Assembly: GCF_022458985.1 (NCBI RefSeq)
Contig: NC_061777.1
Location: forward strand, 18,751,668-18,815,667
Source: Mugil cephalus
Lineage: Eukaryota > Chordata > Actinopteri > Mugiliformes > Mugilidae
Reading direction: 5' to 3'
Length of the DNA: 64,000 bases
Part shown: piece after piece, positions 13,841-34,217 of the stretch
How positions within the stretch are numbered: position 1 is the stretch's first letter
Layout: each line of letters begins with the position of its first letter
The notes under the pieces: model-generated
Seen by the model: only the letters and a program-made list of their open reading frames with translations
The model's database searches: none
What the model was told of the DNA's origin: nothing
Made by a program: the position numbers and the translations under genes

Positions 13841-15619
13841 CTAAAACCTTGAGGAGACAGTAATCCTGTATGGACGTGGTTTCATAGTCAAACCAAAATC
13901 AGTGCTGAGATCCAGCTCCTGCCCTGATACATTTTCAATCCGCAGCCCGTGGAGCAGCGTGGTGAGAAAAATAAACATCTCCAGTCGTGCAAATCCATCA
14001 CCAAGACAGCGTCTCTTCCCCATGCCAAAGATGAGAACCTTCTCTGTCAGGTCCTTGTTGAGGAGTCCTGATGGAAGCAGGAAACGCTGTGGGCTAAACG
14101 TGTCCGGATCACCCCAAAGATCACTGGGAGTGAAAAAGATACAAAAATAAAAGCAGGAGATACATTCTTATGATCTGAAAAGCAGAAGTTGAACAGACAA
14201 AGTCATAATACAAAGTCGTTGCTTGTGGCTACTCACACATCATGATTGACTTGATACTGGTTAATGAAGACACATGTATCTTTGGGGATGAAGTATCCAT
14301 TTAGGGTGATGTTTCTCGTGGTGCTGAAGAGGGCGAAATCAATGGAAAGCTTTAATAACACTACACTAGTAACACTGTGGCATGAATTGATTGCAAACTA
14401 AACTTGTGCCTTACCAGTGGGGTATGGTGAAAGGAACATATGAGGCATGACGGAAGACTTCGTATATGAACGCCTCTGTGAAGGGCATCTTGGGCTTGTC
14501 TGAAAACCTGGGTAACCTTGCTGAGCCAATGTGCTCATCTAAAAGTCAAAACAAAAAACAAGTCAACGAGTCATTTTTCACTTCCAAAATCAGTGTCCTT
14601 TGCACAGATATTAAAACAGACTGACTTTGGCACCCCTTTGAAACACAAACTGCATTGCGTATTTATTTATTTTTTTTATTGGAGTACATGACATAAGAAG
14701 AATATGTAGAGTATGGCAAGACAGTGTTTGACCCATAGAGCTCTCAAGGCTGTTGTCTGACACAATATCTAGTTATTTTGTTGATAGGTTTCTGATATAC
14801 TTGCACAATTGCTAACTGTTATCTAAAAAACAAAGATAAAACAAAGGTAACTGTTTCACCACTCGCCTAAGTGTCTTCTTTGCTTCTAAATGACTGGAGG
14901 AGAGTTTATTTTTTATTATGGAATATAGGTTGGGCACCCTTGAAATGCACATGACTAGGTTTCTGTTGACAACCCAATGCTGATGTATCAGAATATTATG
15001 CACTAGATGACGAAAACACATTTCTCCAATTATAGGTGAGTATGTGGTCATGAACACATCTTAGCCATGAGAGTTTAAGGCTGGCACCACACCTACACTC
15101 CCCACCAGTCAGTTAAAACTGATTAAACTATGTGGATGAGCAGTCATTAAGAAAATCCAATAAGTCCTGCTGCCTTGGTTTCATCTTTGTTTTTGTTTTT
15201 TTATATACTGTGATCTGGATGACTGTAAACTGTCCTGTTCATCCCAGGAGACTGGTTCTCTAACCTCCCTCTTATTCAGAGGGGTTGTCTCATTTTAAAA
15301 ACAAATTTGGAAAGTTGTCAGCCACAAGACAAGTTTCCTTTGAAAATTACAGCAAGCATTGCATTCTTTAGATTAGTTTTACAGTACATGTTATTTCAAA
15401 AATAACATTTTCCATAAAGTGTGTTTTTTAATAATAAAGAAAACAATAAACACTTCTAAATCCAATAATTGCATTGATGTTTTGTTCATTTAAGTGATGC
15501 CTAAGAGAAGATTGCTGTGTTGGGTGCGTTCACAGACTTGCGTGTTACTGCCTTTGTGTCTCTCAGGAACTCTCTAACCCCTTGTTCTGGTTCATCCCGT
15601 CTCCTCCTACGATCTCTGC

Positions 15620-15653
<34 letters not shown>

Positions 15654-18203
15654 GTAAAAATGCTACGTGCCTCTGAACAGACAGCACCAGTTCTGTCAGC
15701 TGGCTTCAAAAGTAGTTCTAGCGTCAGCAAATTCGTCTGACCTTCTGTGAGTTTCTCTCTGTCTGCCCAAAACGGACACCCAGTTTAGCCCTTGTTGAGG
15801 CTTTTTCTTTTTTTGGTTTATTCTGTCTGAAATTGTCCCACTACACAGATGTCACCTGTTTGTACTGTACTCATTTGTTACAGGCATCTGCATTTCCATC
15901 TGTGCGTGTAATTTTTTAATTAGTTTAATATTTTGAAAGATCTACTGTACAAAAAGAAAAACATCCTCTTTTAATGTTTTTAGTTTTGCCCAGCCAAAAA
16001 AAAAAAAAAACTACCAGCCACAATTTCATACTCTTTGAATGATGTGTGACGTGTAATCAGTGAATACTAATACTTCTCGTAGGGCAGTGAATTAAACTGT
16101 TTTCAGTTTTTAGAAAAAAAATTAATCAGGTATTATAATAGAAAGCAGAATAAGTGGATAAAATGTGGATTGGAGAGATATGACACATTAAGATGTAACA
16201 CAATACCAATCTCCTGGTGTATTCTGTACTGGATGTCAGGAAACTTGATGAGGTACAACAGGCTCCACTGTAAACCAGCAATGATGGTGTCGAACCCTTC
16301 AAAAAAAAAAAAAACAAAAAAAAAAAACACAGAAAAACAGAGCAATCACTGTGATGTATTAATCTCAATACCTGCACTATGATAATATGTAAAGTTTGTC
16401 TAACCGGCTCCGAAGATATCTATGACGGTGTGAATGATCTGAGAGTTGGAGAGCAACGATGTGTCCTTGTTTTCTTCTCTGTCTTCACAGAGCGCGATCA
16501 GAGCGTCTGTAATGTCCCGGATACAGTTCTGACACATAAAATGAAAGACAACATTAAGTGGTTACGGGATAGGTAGATAATAGGTTTGGCATTTTCAGAC
16601 AATGGTTGGGAATGAGATGGCATTCATATGTTCAGCAGGCAGTATTCATAATTTTAGTACGACGCGTGTCTTCCAGTGTGTTGCTAATTCCTAATTAGAG
16701 TGCGTGCGAACGCTTAACCACTCTGCACAAGAACAAAGGTCCATCCCAGGGAACTTGTTTGTTATTTTTTGGCTACAGTTATGTTCACAGTTCCTTCTGT
16801 ATGAGTGCAATGTCAGATTAAACAGTGGGAAGCGAAGTCGGACAGATCTAAAGACAACAAAAAAACAGAGGCATCATCTGGGGTGTCCTGAACATGTTTG
16901 GTTTGTCGTGTGCTTCACAGTAGGTTGGCTGAGAGTAGACACCATTACAAATCACTGTGGTGGCATGATCGTGTCAGATATTCTTATTCTCTTAAACACT
17001 TGTGCATTGAAACTTCACAGAAATATTCCATAGACTTGCTCAGACTTTAATACAACGGTTTAGATTTTAAAAACAACAAAAAAAATGTGGTACTCAGACA
17101 AACAATCAAGGTTTCATCATGCACGGCTGCAAAATGAATTGGGTAATTAAGTGTGATTAACTGTCAATTCTCATCAGCAAGTGCATTTGCCTGACACTTT
17201 ACCTTATCAAAGGTGTTGATGTGTTCCTCGATGCTCCGTTCCATGAATCCGTTCATTCTCTGAATGTGCTGGACCATCTTTCTCAGAGACGGACTCGGAA
17301 AGTAGCGAAACACAGGGAAGAAATCAGCCAGGTTCCCTGCTGCAAAGATCCTCAGGACCTCATTGTTGATGTGAACAATGGTGAGAAACTCCTTGTCATT
17401 GTAGTCATACCTTTTCCCAAAGCAGAGTGCACAGACAACATTTGCCACCGAGGTCACCAGGGGCATCACTGGATCAATGCCCTCCACGTCACCGGCCAGT
17501 TCCCCTTTAGCAGCTTGCTCTCGCATCACCTCCACCATCTCAGCCGCCTCGGCACATACATGTTCCTCCAAAAGGCAGGTGGCACCGGATCCCCTGGGTT
17601 CAGCCTGCGAGAAAGACCTCAGGGCATTCTTGCACAGCTTCTTATGGAGCAGCAGTGCAGGTCCATATTTCTCACTGAAGGTCATGCTGGTCCCATTGGC
17701 AATGGCAGAAAAGGTGAAAAGGTCGGGCCGCCCCGCAAAAGCATCCCCTTGGCGAACCAGCGCCTGCCTGATTGTGGTGTACCCACTCAGGACAACAACA
17801 GTCAAACAGCCCAAACGCAACTGCAGCAAAGAGATAAACAAATGACTGAATAACTACACAATTGCTTGTTTTGACTATCTTCACATAAGTCCCGCAAAAA
17901 AACTTTTTGTACCTTGAAAACATCACCGTACTGGAGCCTCAGACGGGTTAGGGAGAGATGAATTTGGTCGCCCATCTGGAGCAGATTCCCAACAACGGGC
18001 CATGGTGTGGGTCCGGGAGGAGGAGGGTATTTGGAGTGGTCCAGCCGGGAGTCACGCTGGAGGTGGAAGAAAAATCCGCTCTTTTTTCGGCCCCTGAGGG
18101 CCATCAGAACGAGGGTGAAAACGCACAGAGCGACAGTAACACTTGACAGAGAAGCACAAGAGTTCTCATTGATGGGCAGAGACCAAAACAGGATGGGCCT
18201 CAT
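13841..18203 (-). CDS. cyp1d1: cytochrome P450 1D1, intact
   Basis: This encodes a 538-residue haem monooxygenase of the CYP1 family, which oxidises aromatic substrates at the ER membrane using P450 reductase. Seven coding exons on the minus strand: 17913-18203, 17203-17820, 16405-16528, 16207-16296, 14415-14538, 14237-14323, 13841-14123; phases all agree. Seen: an N-terminal hydrophobic anchor (about 20-36), a proline hinge [10 protein letters not shown], the I-helix AGFDT oxygen-activation motif, K-helix EVFR (ExxR), and the haem loop [10 protein letters not shown] with the ligand cysteine near 484. The many-intron layout is like CYP1A and CYP1D1, and unlike CYP1B1 (two coding exons) or CYP1C (intronless). 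Assignment to 1D1 also rests on the TMC1/ZFAND5 neighbourhood, since the human CYP1D1 pseudogene is reported on chromosome 9. CYP1A is the main alternative. A possible ATTAAA signal lies at 13766-13771. Confidence 0.9.
15613..15653. repeat. CT dinucleotide microsatellite
   Basis: A run of (CT)n with one interruption in the long intron between cyp1d1 coding exons 4 and 5. Confidence 0.85.
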
Positions 18204-18333
18204 GATGAAAGAATAAAATACTGGGAGAAAGAGAAAGAGAGGAAGAGGGGGAGAATTAAATTAGTCTGAATGAATAAACTGTGGTGGGTAGTGAATGCAA
18301 TTAAAAATCAAAGGCGAAATGATAAAACTCACC

Positions 18334-18440
18334 ATTCAATGCCCAAGTAGACACCAGTAATACTCCGCAGCCAGCAATTTGACGTCTGAATTTAGGGAAC
18401 TTGTAGATGAGAGTATCTCACACAAGATACAGGACGTCCC
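18334..18440 (-). other. cyp1d1: possible non-coding first exon of cyp1d1
   Basis: On the minus strand a donor (GAATG then GTGAGT) sits at 18334/18333 and a matching acceptor (TCTCCCAG) opens the first coding exon at 18220, 17 bases upstream of the ATG. A separate untranslated first exon is usual in CYP1 genes. Its upstream end is a guess. Confidence 0.45.
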
Positions 18441-18449
18441 TCTTAGCCG

Positions 18450-21200
18450 CAGAAGCCGGGCCCCCTGCAAAGGGATCTGCTGCCAACTCACAAGAGAGAG
18501 GCGCACATGCCCAGAACCTTGAGTCCGGCCCAGCCAGCCGGACTGACTTAGCTGGCTGGTGACTTCATCAGTCCATCTGACCAGAGTCGGGAACCGTACA
18601 TGGCAGGGGCCCCTCCTCTCCTGTTCTTATTGTCAATTAACAAAGCTGCAGCACACAGATTGTTAAAAGCTGTGAAAAGTGTTTGGAAATGTAAACAGAC
18701 AAAAGAATGGTGATACAACAAATAGTATCAAGTGAAAGCAAGGAATGTTGATCCATTATTAGTTAAATGACACAAAACATCATAGTGAAAGTTCTTTCTA
18801 GTTCTGTAACTGGTTTTATAATCAGAGATTTTTAAACTAAAAATTCAAAAATCCCTAGCATTGTTTTAAGAACCAGTGTAATTCCTACAATTTGTCACAA
18901 GGGAGCGCTGGTCATCTGTTTAGGATGACTTAATGTTGCCTTTAGCTTGTCTGTGTGGGTCCATTTGAATAATAGGTCAAACATTTTTAGCAATGGTAAT
19001 CAAACATCTCACAAAGAAAGTCAGACATGTCTAAAGAATAGCATGAGGATTTCTCTACTGTCACAAGAGATCTGAGTCATCTGATATGAACATAATATTG
19101 GCCTAGGTCTGCAACAGGGGGTCTGTGGACACCCTAGGGGCTCTTTGGTTGATTAGACATTTTTATATATTTTTTAAATTGTTCCCAAAAATTTACCCCC
19201 ACAAACTTAAATGTCAATAAAAACAGAATCACTCAATACTCTCATTCAGCGATGCAGGAGCTGTGTCTACAGTGCACTGTTTCACACAGAGTGCCACACT
19301 AGACCTGTCAATCTAAGCCTCCTGTACACAGTAGGCCCCGCCCCTATCGCTGCTGAGCAATCACGAGGACATTAAAGACTCTGTTCAGGTTCCCTGCAAT
19401 TGGCCTATTCAGTTCTCAGGTGAAATCCCAGACGCACACTGCAACATTATAATAGGACAGGCTAACAGTGCAGCTCACTCCCGTCCGTCAACTACAAGGC
19501 CAAAACAGATCACTTTGTTAGTAGGACAAAACAGTCCACAAACACAGGAGTGATACCCTCCAGCTCACAAACCCCCTTTGAGCGGTCTGGTGGCCAAGAC
19601 CCAGCCACTGCAGCTGATAAGTTGGGTAAACAAAAATGAGAGAAGACCCAAACATACTCAGATAATTATCTTTATCTGAAGTTTGGATTCATTAAGGATG
19701 CAGGTGTCATTGTGTGTATGTTTACAGCAGTTGCACGGCCACCCTGCTGTTGAACATGTTTGAAATTAAATAGAAAAAGAATATTTGAACAGGTGTATTA
19801 TTTGAATAATTTAATATTGAATGTAAAATAATGATAAAGTTTATTTACAAATAGCACTAGGCTGAGTTTAATATAGAACACATAATAGATAGGGGGTCCC
19901 TACTTAATGTCTCCATCAGTTCAGGGGTCCTTGGTCTGACATACGTTCAAGACAATGCTTTAATACCTAACGGTCTATTTCTCTTTTGTTCCACCACCTT
20001 TCATTGTTTTATTTGTTATCCTTGTGTCTTCATCCCTTACTTTCACATGTTCTTCCTTCAGTGTTCTCCTGTTCCCTTATTCTCTCTCCGTCTTTCATTC
20101 CCTTTTCGTCCTCACTCTTCATACAACAGTCAGTTTAGTTCAAGCTCAACTGGGACACCGGGCGCTGTCAGGCCAAGCGACAGCTCCTTTGACCTGGTGG
20201 TCCACATCCTCTCCAGGCTGTCTGTCCTGTCATTAGGTTTGGCAGACTGATCCCATGGAGCCAGACAAGATGGTAAAGTGTCTAGACGTAGAATGCGTTG
20301 CTTATACTGCATTTTCAAACAAAGCTAAGACCATGGTTGACGGCCTAACACACACACAGTTTAAAACTCTTAAACAACAATGTAGACAAGGTTCAATGTG
20401 TTTAATGTGTTCAGTATGTGCAATATGTCCAAATGACGTCAACTCTACTGTTCAGAGCCAAGACCAACTTTGTGGTGCCAGTTGCGACCCTTGACCATTT
20501 GGCGTTACCCTGCTGACAATGCCAGTGACAGTCTCTGTTCACTCACTGGGCGAACAGTGCGCAGGGTCACACGATAACTATTCTTGCTCAGTGATCCAGA
20601 TATTCACTTTTCACCAGTGTCCAAACATATATACACACATGAATGTCCATCTGTTCTTTTTTTCAGAGAACACACCTTCAACTCCTAGGCTGATACTGGC
20701 CACGAGTCACAGCCTGGTAACAGGTGCAACCATCAGGGTTTGAATCAAGACCATGGATCCCAGACCCCCTTAATTGTTCACACTAAGGTAAGGACACAAG
20801 CAGACAAAAGTCAAAACAATCTGGACATTTTGCATACACAAAGATTAGCAAAGACTAGGCCAAAACTCTCAAAGAGTCCTCTGTGTTTTACAGCAGAACA
20901 GTGATGACAATTAAATAGAAGAAAACTGCTTCATATGTTCTGATTGGAGGAAACATTCTCACTGGTCAGATTGTAAGCTTTAACATCTGCTCTGTATTTG
21001 ACCAAATCCAAAGTCTGCTGATAATGCTGTATTTATGGTTTGGGGAAAAAGGAAATGTGGTTTCAATGAGATGAAACATTACAGGAAACCTTTTAACTGG
21101 TCCTTCATAGGATACAGTAATCACCCGGAAGAGCATGCCGATCTGATGACCAATGTCAGGAGAATATCTGAGGAGAGCTGATAACACCACATCCAGCACC
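18450..21200. other. gene desert upstream of cyp1d1
   Basis: No exon chain is supported on either strand. Open frames near 20024-20260 and 20519-20743 lack domains and splice partners. The stretch holds cyp1d1 upstream DNA and probable repeats. Confidence 0.5.
19100..19955. repeat. possible non-autonomous DNA element
   Basis: Both flanks carry the G-rich phrase of the type GGGGGTC...GGGG (left near 19118-19140, right near 19891-19935, with CAGGGGTCCTTGG). These resemble the ends of high-copy hAT-like elements in fish. No transposase is present, and clear inverted repeats or a target duplication were not verified. Confidence 0.3.
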
Positions 21201-21203
21201 CAG

Positions 21204-21500
21204 ACTCTCAACACTGGCGCCCCCCAGGGGTGTGTTCTCTTCCCACTGCTCTTCTCCCTTTACACTAATGACTTGTTCTATCTTTTTTATTCATTTACAT
21301 GGATATAGCAGAGGTTGTACTTCCTGAGCTGATGCAGGAAGTTCAATCTGCTGGAGCTGCTGATCATTTTCTACACGGTAATAGTCCAGTCTGTCCTGAT
21401 CTTGTCCATCTTGGTCTGGTTTGGCTCTGCCACCAGACACAATAGAAAGAGACTGCAGAGAATAATCAGGTGTTGGGCAGTAAGCGTCTGAGGTTTTAGT
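21204..21500 (+). mobile_element. fragment of an L2-like LINE reverse transcriptase
   Basis: Plus-strand translation gives NTGAPQGCVLFPLLFSLYTND, the conserved patch just before the catalytic YADD-type box of non-LTR reverse transcriptases. After a deletion comes FYTVIVQSVLILSILVWFG followed by an RKRLQRI patch, typical of the C-terminal end of the same ORF. The catalytic motif itself is deleted, so the copy is dead. Confidence 0.7.
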
Positions 21501-22002
21501 TTTATAGATCTGATCTGTATGCAACTGACCACCTTAGTTGCAAAGAAAGGCGTACGTGTCTAATGAATAGGCACATGCTATTCATGTTGCTCTCCCATCC
21601 GTGGGTCTTAGAGCCAAAAATAATTATTATATAAGAACTTTATAAGAACAGGTCGTTACTTTTACATATGTTTGTATGATGAAACATGCCTAGCTTAGCT
21701 AACATCAGTAGTAAAACAGTAATGTCTCCTGTGAATTCCAAGAAATCCTGTAAAATATTTAATTAAACCAATTTACATTAAAGTTAAAATGCTTTTCTCA
21801 TAGTAAATTCAACATCATATAGATTCTATTTTGTGTGGTTACTTGAACCTTGTCTTTATGGTGTACTGCATCTCCAGTGATGATGCTCGTGTGGAAAACT
21901 TTTATGATGAATTTAGCTGTAAAACAATAATAAAAAGATTAATGACTTGGTTAAAGACGATCTGTAGAGCTCTATTCAATCTGTTCAACTCTCTGTGTTC
22001 AG

Positions 22003-22618
22003 GCTGGATGAACGTTGTGCCAGATTATGGTCAGACTGCAGGCTGTGCTATTTCCCACCACATAGACATAGACAGAGTAGCCTTTACTGGTTACACCTGG
22101 TGAAGAAGGCCCAACAGAGTTTCTTCTCCCTCTGCTGGAAAGGGCTGGACTCTCCTGTCGACAACTTCTACAGGGCCACAATAGAACCTGTCCTCTGCCG
22201 TGTAGTATGGGAGCTGCACAGCACAGGACAGGAAAGACTTAGCTTGAACTGCACATGGGATCAAGGGGAGTCCTCTTCCAGATTTGGACTCAGTCTCTGC
22301 TGACCAAATGTCAAAGATGAAATGTGATGAATCGCCAAAGAGGAAGTACTCACAACCGCCAATAGAACCGGTGGTCTGTGTCTTTATTCCGCCACTGACC
22401 TTTATCCTCATGCAATATCTTTAACCCTGCCAACACATTCCCTTTTGTTACTCACTCAGATTTTCGGTCCAATGCATCAGATTGTGCCTTTCAGTACAGT
22501 CACAGAAGTCACTCAGAGAGCCAATACCACACACCACGGCCTGGCAGCAGTTCACTAATGTTCACTAATGACATCAAGTTCTTACAGTCTCCTCTGCTCT
22601 CCAGGCTGGCATCGTCTG
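22003..22618 (+). pseudogene. aldh1a1: decayed ALDH1A gene, probably aldh1a1 (three exon fossils)
   Basis: Three collinear plus-strand segments match consecutive parts of class-1A retinaldehyde dehydrogenase. 22003-22099 follows a TGTTCAG acceptor and reads NVVPDYGQTAGCAIS, then HIDIDRVAFTG, against NIVPGYGPTAGAAIS and HMDIDKVAFTG recalled for ALDH1A1. 22307-22345 reads NVKDEM, two TGA codons, then IAKEE before a GT. 22460-22618 follows an ACTCAG acceptor: IFGP, FSTV, RANTTHHGLAA, FTNDI, then after a frame shift SALQAGIVW ending at a GT donor, as in the real exon. Damage includes loss of the first residues of segment 1, in-frame stops, a 10-base tandem duplication (TTCACTAATG) and small deletions. 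The exons with the catalytic glutamate and cysteine are missing; a LINE piece occupies part of that space. The HMDID-type residues favour ALDH1A1 over 1A2 or 1A3. Confidence 0.85.
22097..22260 (+). mobile_element. L2-like LINE fragment inserted in the aldh1a1 fossil
   Basis: Plus-strand translation LVKKAQQSFFSL, then FYRATIEPVL, matches the C-terminal region of fish L2-like LINE reverse transcriptases (K.GQQRLFFLR...FYR.TIESVL). It starts directly at the end of the first ALDH exon fossil, within a few bases of its donor, and ends before the second fossil. Confidence 0.65.
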
Positions 22619-22619
22619 G

Positions 22620-23190
22620 TATGGATCAAAACCTTCCACACAAGCAGCTTGAATACAAAGTAGTGAATGACCAAATAAATGCCAAACAACCTTTTATTTA
22701 TTATACTGTTGTCATTTCAGCTAGGAATGTCCACATTTTCATCATCATGCCACTGTTATGCCACTTTCGATTGTGTCTATTCTTTTCTCTGGTGTGTAGT
22801 GAACACTGTGTTATGTGTCTAGTAGTTTAAAGAACCCGTTTCTATTCAAAAATAAGAACTTAAATAGCACTTTGTCAGAAATTCACATATTTTAATGGTC
22901 ATTATACAAAAAAAAGACAATTTACAAACTGTTCACATGGATTTCCAAATGAAATCAATAAAAGGGTCAACTCATACTGTTAACCAGTAAACCTCACACT
23001 GATTTCAGTGCTGTATGATCAAACCCATGTACACCCTATGTGCAACAGTTTCTGTTCAGAGGTGTGACTGCAGCAATTGCACTACTTAAAATAATTATGG
23101 ATTAAGTAATTACTACATTTAAGGGATACATTTGAATGCTGTTCAGTGATGAAATAAAGTGACTATGAACAAGTTAGTGAAATATTTAGT
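22620..23190. other. intergenic stretch between aldh1a1 fossil and tmc2 3' end
   Basis: A/T-rich sequence with no supported exon. I looked for the last ALDH exon (the GGFKMSGNG region) and did not find it. It may contain distal tmc2 3' UTR on the minus strand. Confidence 0.4.
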
Positions 23191-23193
23191 TTG

Positions 23194-23199
23194 TTTATT
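23194..23199 (-). terminator. tmc2: candidate polyadenylation signal of tmc2
   Basis: AATAAA on the minus strand about 130 bases after the tmc2 stop codon. A further A/T-rich candidate occurs near 22690. Confidence 0.4.
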
Positions 23200-23326
23200 T
23201 TAATACATCTAACAAACATAAAAGTCTGTAATTATTCCAGCGACCTGTCCACTGCAATATGACTGCAGTGTGCCAGCACCTTATTGTCTGTGATGAGTTA
23301 TTGTCTGGTTTTGAGGTCTACCTCTG

Positions 23327-31250
<7,924 letters not shown>

Positions 31251-31391
31251 TTTTCTGAGTTTCTTCACTCTTTTCCTCCAGGTCGTCCTTCTCTGCTCAA
31301 CTCAGACTGCTTCATCTCTGTCCAAGAGTCACATCAGTGGCGGCAACTGATACACCTTGAAGTTACAGTCTTGAAAAGTCAGTATACATGA

Positions 31392-31418
31392 CCACACACA
31401 CACACACACACACACACA
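31392..31418. repeat. CA dinucleotide microsatellite
   Basis: An uninterrupted (CA)n run about 140 bases upstream of the tmc2 start codon. Confidence 0.9.
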
Positions 31419-34211
31419 GAAACAGGTGTGCCTATGTTTTGGCTGTTCAAAGACTGGGCTCCTTGACAACCGTCGAAGAAACGAAGTCCATTAGATAATA
31501 ATCAGGAGCCTGAGGGGGAGGACAGAATCTCCCACACAATGGACATGCCAGTCAAAATGCTAATTGATAGTATCCTGGAGAAACAAGAGAACGTACACAT
31601 TCAGATGCGTTCACAGCCTTTATCATTGTAATAACTCAACGTACAGTTGTCTTTTTTAGGTGAAATTTTAAGTGACCATGACTGTAAAGTTAAACAGGTT
31701 CAGATAATGTAAAAAAGTGCAATTATCTGTTACTGTCAATTAGTCTATATTGTATTTTATTAGTAATTATTTTATAATTGTGGGTCAAATGTTTTTTGTT
31801 TGTTTTTTTTTTTGGTTTGTTTTGACATTATGTAATATAAAAATATTACATTATATAATGTAAAAAGTGCAATGTTGCAATACATTGCCACTGTTACTGT
31901 CAGTTAGTCTTTTTTATATAAATTGTGAGTCAAATGTTTGTCATAATATTGTCTGTTTTGATACTGTCTGTCTGTGTCCTTTTTGGTTTGTTTTGACATT
32001 GTCCATCCGTGTCTGGTTCTGTAATTATCTATTGTGTGATTGTTGTTTTAGAGTCTGCTCTGTCTGTGTTGTGTACGGCTGAAAATTAGCGAGTCCAACA
32101 CATTTACACTGATGACTAACGCATCAGTGTTGATTAATGTGCATTGTCCCAGCTCAATATACTAATAACAATTATAAAAAGTAATAACAATATAAGTTAA
32201 AGTCCTTTAAAAAAAATAATTAAATTGAATTCTTTGAGTTGGGAAGTATTAAAAGTTGCTTGATTTGACAAATAATGTTGAAGAGCGCTGAAGCCTCAAC
32301 CAAACATGGAAACCCAACAGACACGGGATATTTGAAATGTAAGCCTATACCTTCAAGGAGCTTATGATAACACAGAGGTTTCACAGAAAAAAAATAATAA
32401 AATAATGCTGAGAGTTTAAAGCACAGACTGAAGTATCCCCATCATGTGCAATGTCCTCTAAGCTGTAGCTGCCACTGGTGTAATTATTGTCAAATGTCAG
32501 ATGTGACCTTTTGAAAAATGCAGGAGGAAACAGGAGACGCTTAACCGCTATACAGGTAACAGAGGGCAACACACTTCCGGGGGTTTTTAATAATGCTGGC
32601 TTGAAGTGTTGCACCTGAAAGAGAAGCTAGGCCCTCTGGGTCAGAGCCTCCTCACTCCTTCTCCTAACTGTCCTCTCCGCTTTCTGCAACTATTCATCAC
32701 TCCTCTCCATCAGTCTTAGTCTTTTCGTCTCACTAGAATGTTCTTAGGCTCGAACAAAGTCTACATGCATGCGGATCTATTAACCAAACAGGGTCTCTGC
32801 TCAGGCTCAATGCCAACATTTGCCCTCAAAGGCAAAATTAAACCCCAATCCGAGTGGTCAAATCAGTGCTGGTAGCGCAGCAGTGTCTCCTCCACTTATG
32901 AACGTTGGTGATAAGAGATGTCCATTGTCGGATAAAGGAGATATCCAGTAATGTGGAACCCGCCATGGCTCAGTTTTCTGACACATTGTTCTAGCGCTGA
33001 GGGAGACTGGGATGGGGCCAAAACACCACTCCAGTTGGGAGAGTGAACAGGGGGCATTGAGAGGTTGATCTTACCTTCATAAATAAAGAGTGAGGCAGAT
33101 TATGACTCCAGAGTGTAAAGAATATTACTTATCAGAGCCACCTCAGTCCTTATTAAGAAATGTTGTTGGTAATCTGTGACTCCTGGGGGGTCACTGTTGG
33201 TTTCTGGATCTCAAATAACTGCAGAATTAATACTTAATGCTCATCTGCCATGAATTGATCATGAGCGTCAATGAAAGTGGATTTGAGAGACTGTAATTTA
33301 ATGTTGCGACATTATGAGCCCGCTGACTTGTTGTTGTGAATGATTTAGACACAACACAGATCTTAAATTTCAGTCGAATCTGCTCAAGAATTCTAATGAC
33401 TGGTTGTGTATGTGTAGACTTTCATGTTGATGAGGTTTAACTAATGACACAAGACTGTTACTTTTAGATTTGACTGACAGGAGGATCTCAGCACTCGGTG
33501 TCCGGAGCACGATCAGCTGTCGAGACATTTGATATGGCCACGCAGTTATCAGGTGATGCATGTCAGACTCTGCCACATGATGAGGGTCAAATCTGAGTTT
33601 GTTAATTACATATTTGGCACAGATTATATCATGTATTTATGGATGCTAAAAAATAAAAATAGTCACAATCTGATTTTGCATTTATTTATTTTTTGTTATG
33701 TTGAGACCTCACCCACTTGGTTATATCCGCATTTTATACTGAAGGGGAAAAAAATGAAATTGATTGTGTGTATCTAGCCAGAGTTGCGTGAGAGATCCAT
33801 TTAGGCCTTAAACTGGGTTAAATGGTCTCTGTGTCTAATGAATTGTTTAATACTTTGGCCCCAGTCACAGATCCAAAGAAAGCTGCCCTCAGTGTTTCAG
33901 AGACCAAGCGAGAAAGCAAATGTCACTGTGGTTTGAAAGAGTAAATTTTCATGTACTAAACTAATTTCTTCAGAAAGATTAAAATATCATAAAGATTTTC
34001 AAAACATGTCATATTAAAGTTGATGTGATATGAAATTATTAGGACAAGCACAACAAATAAGGAGCCTCTTATAGCCTGTAAAGATTAAAAGCAAGCAGCA
34101 CTGTTGATTGCTGATGCGGCCCAAAGACACACATGTCCCTTGGTTAGTTTGACTGAAAACATATTGAAACTACAAATCAAATTACAATTTTCTGCAGATT
34201 CAGTTGACTAA

Positions 34212-34217
34212 TTTATT
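34212..34217 (-). terminator. tmc1: candidate polyadenylation signal of tmc1
   Basis: AATAAA on the minus strand about 215 bases after the tmc1 stop codon. Confidence 0.35.

Noticed and set aside
17221-17853. 210-codon plus-strand frame opposite cyp1d1 exon 2
   Set aside because: It is the antisense shadow of the large P450 exon and has no domain.
20024-20494. Frames in the gap left of the ALDH fossil, checked for more ALDH exons
   Set aside because: No ALDH motif (such as WNFPL or the catalytic region) could be found by eye between 18450 and 22000.
21204-21500. Active retrotransposon
   Set aside because: The catalytic box is deleted and frames are broken, so only a dead fragment is present.
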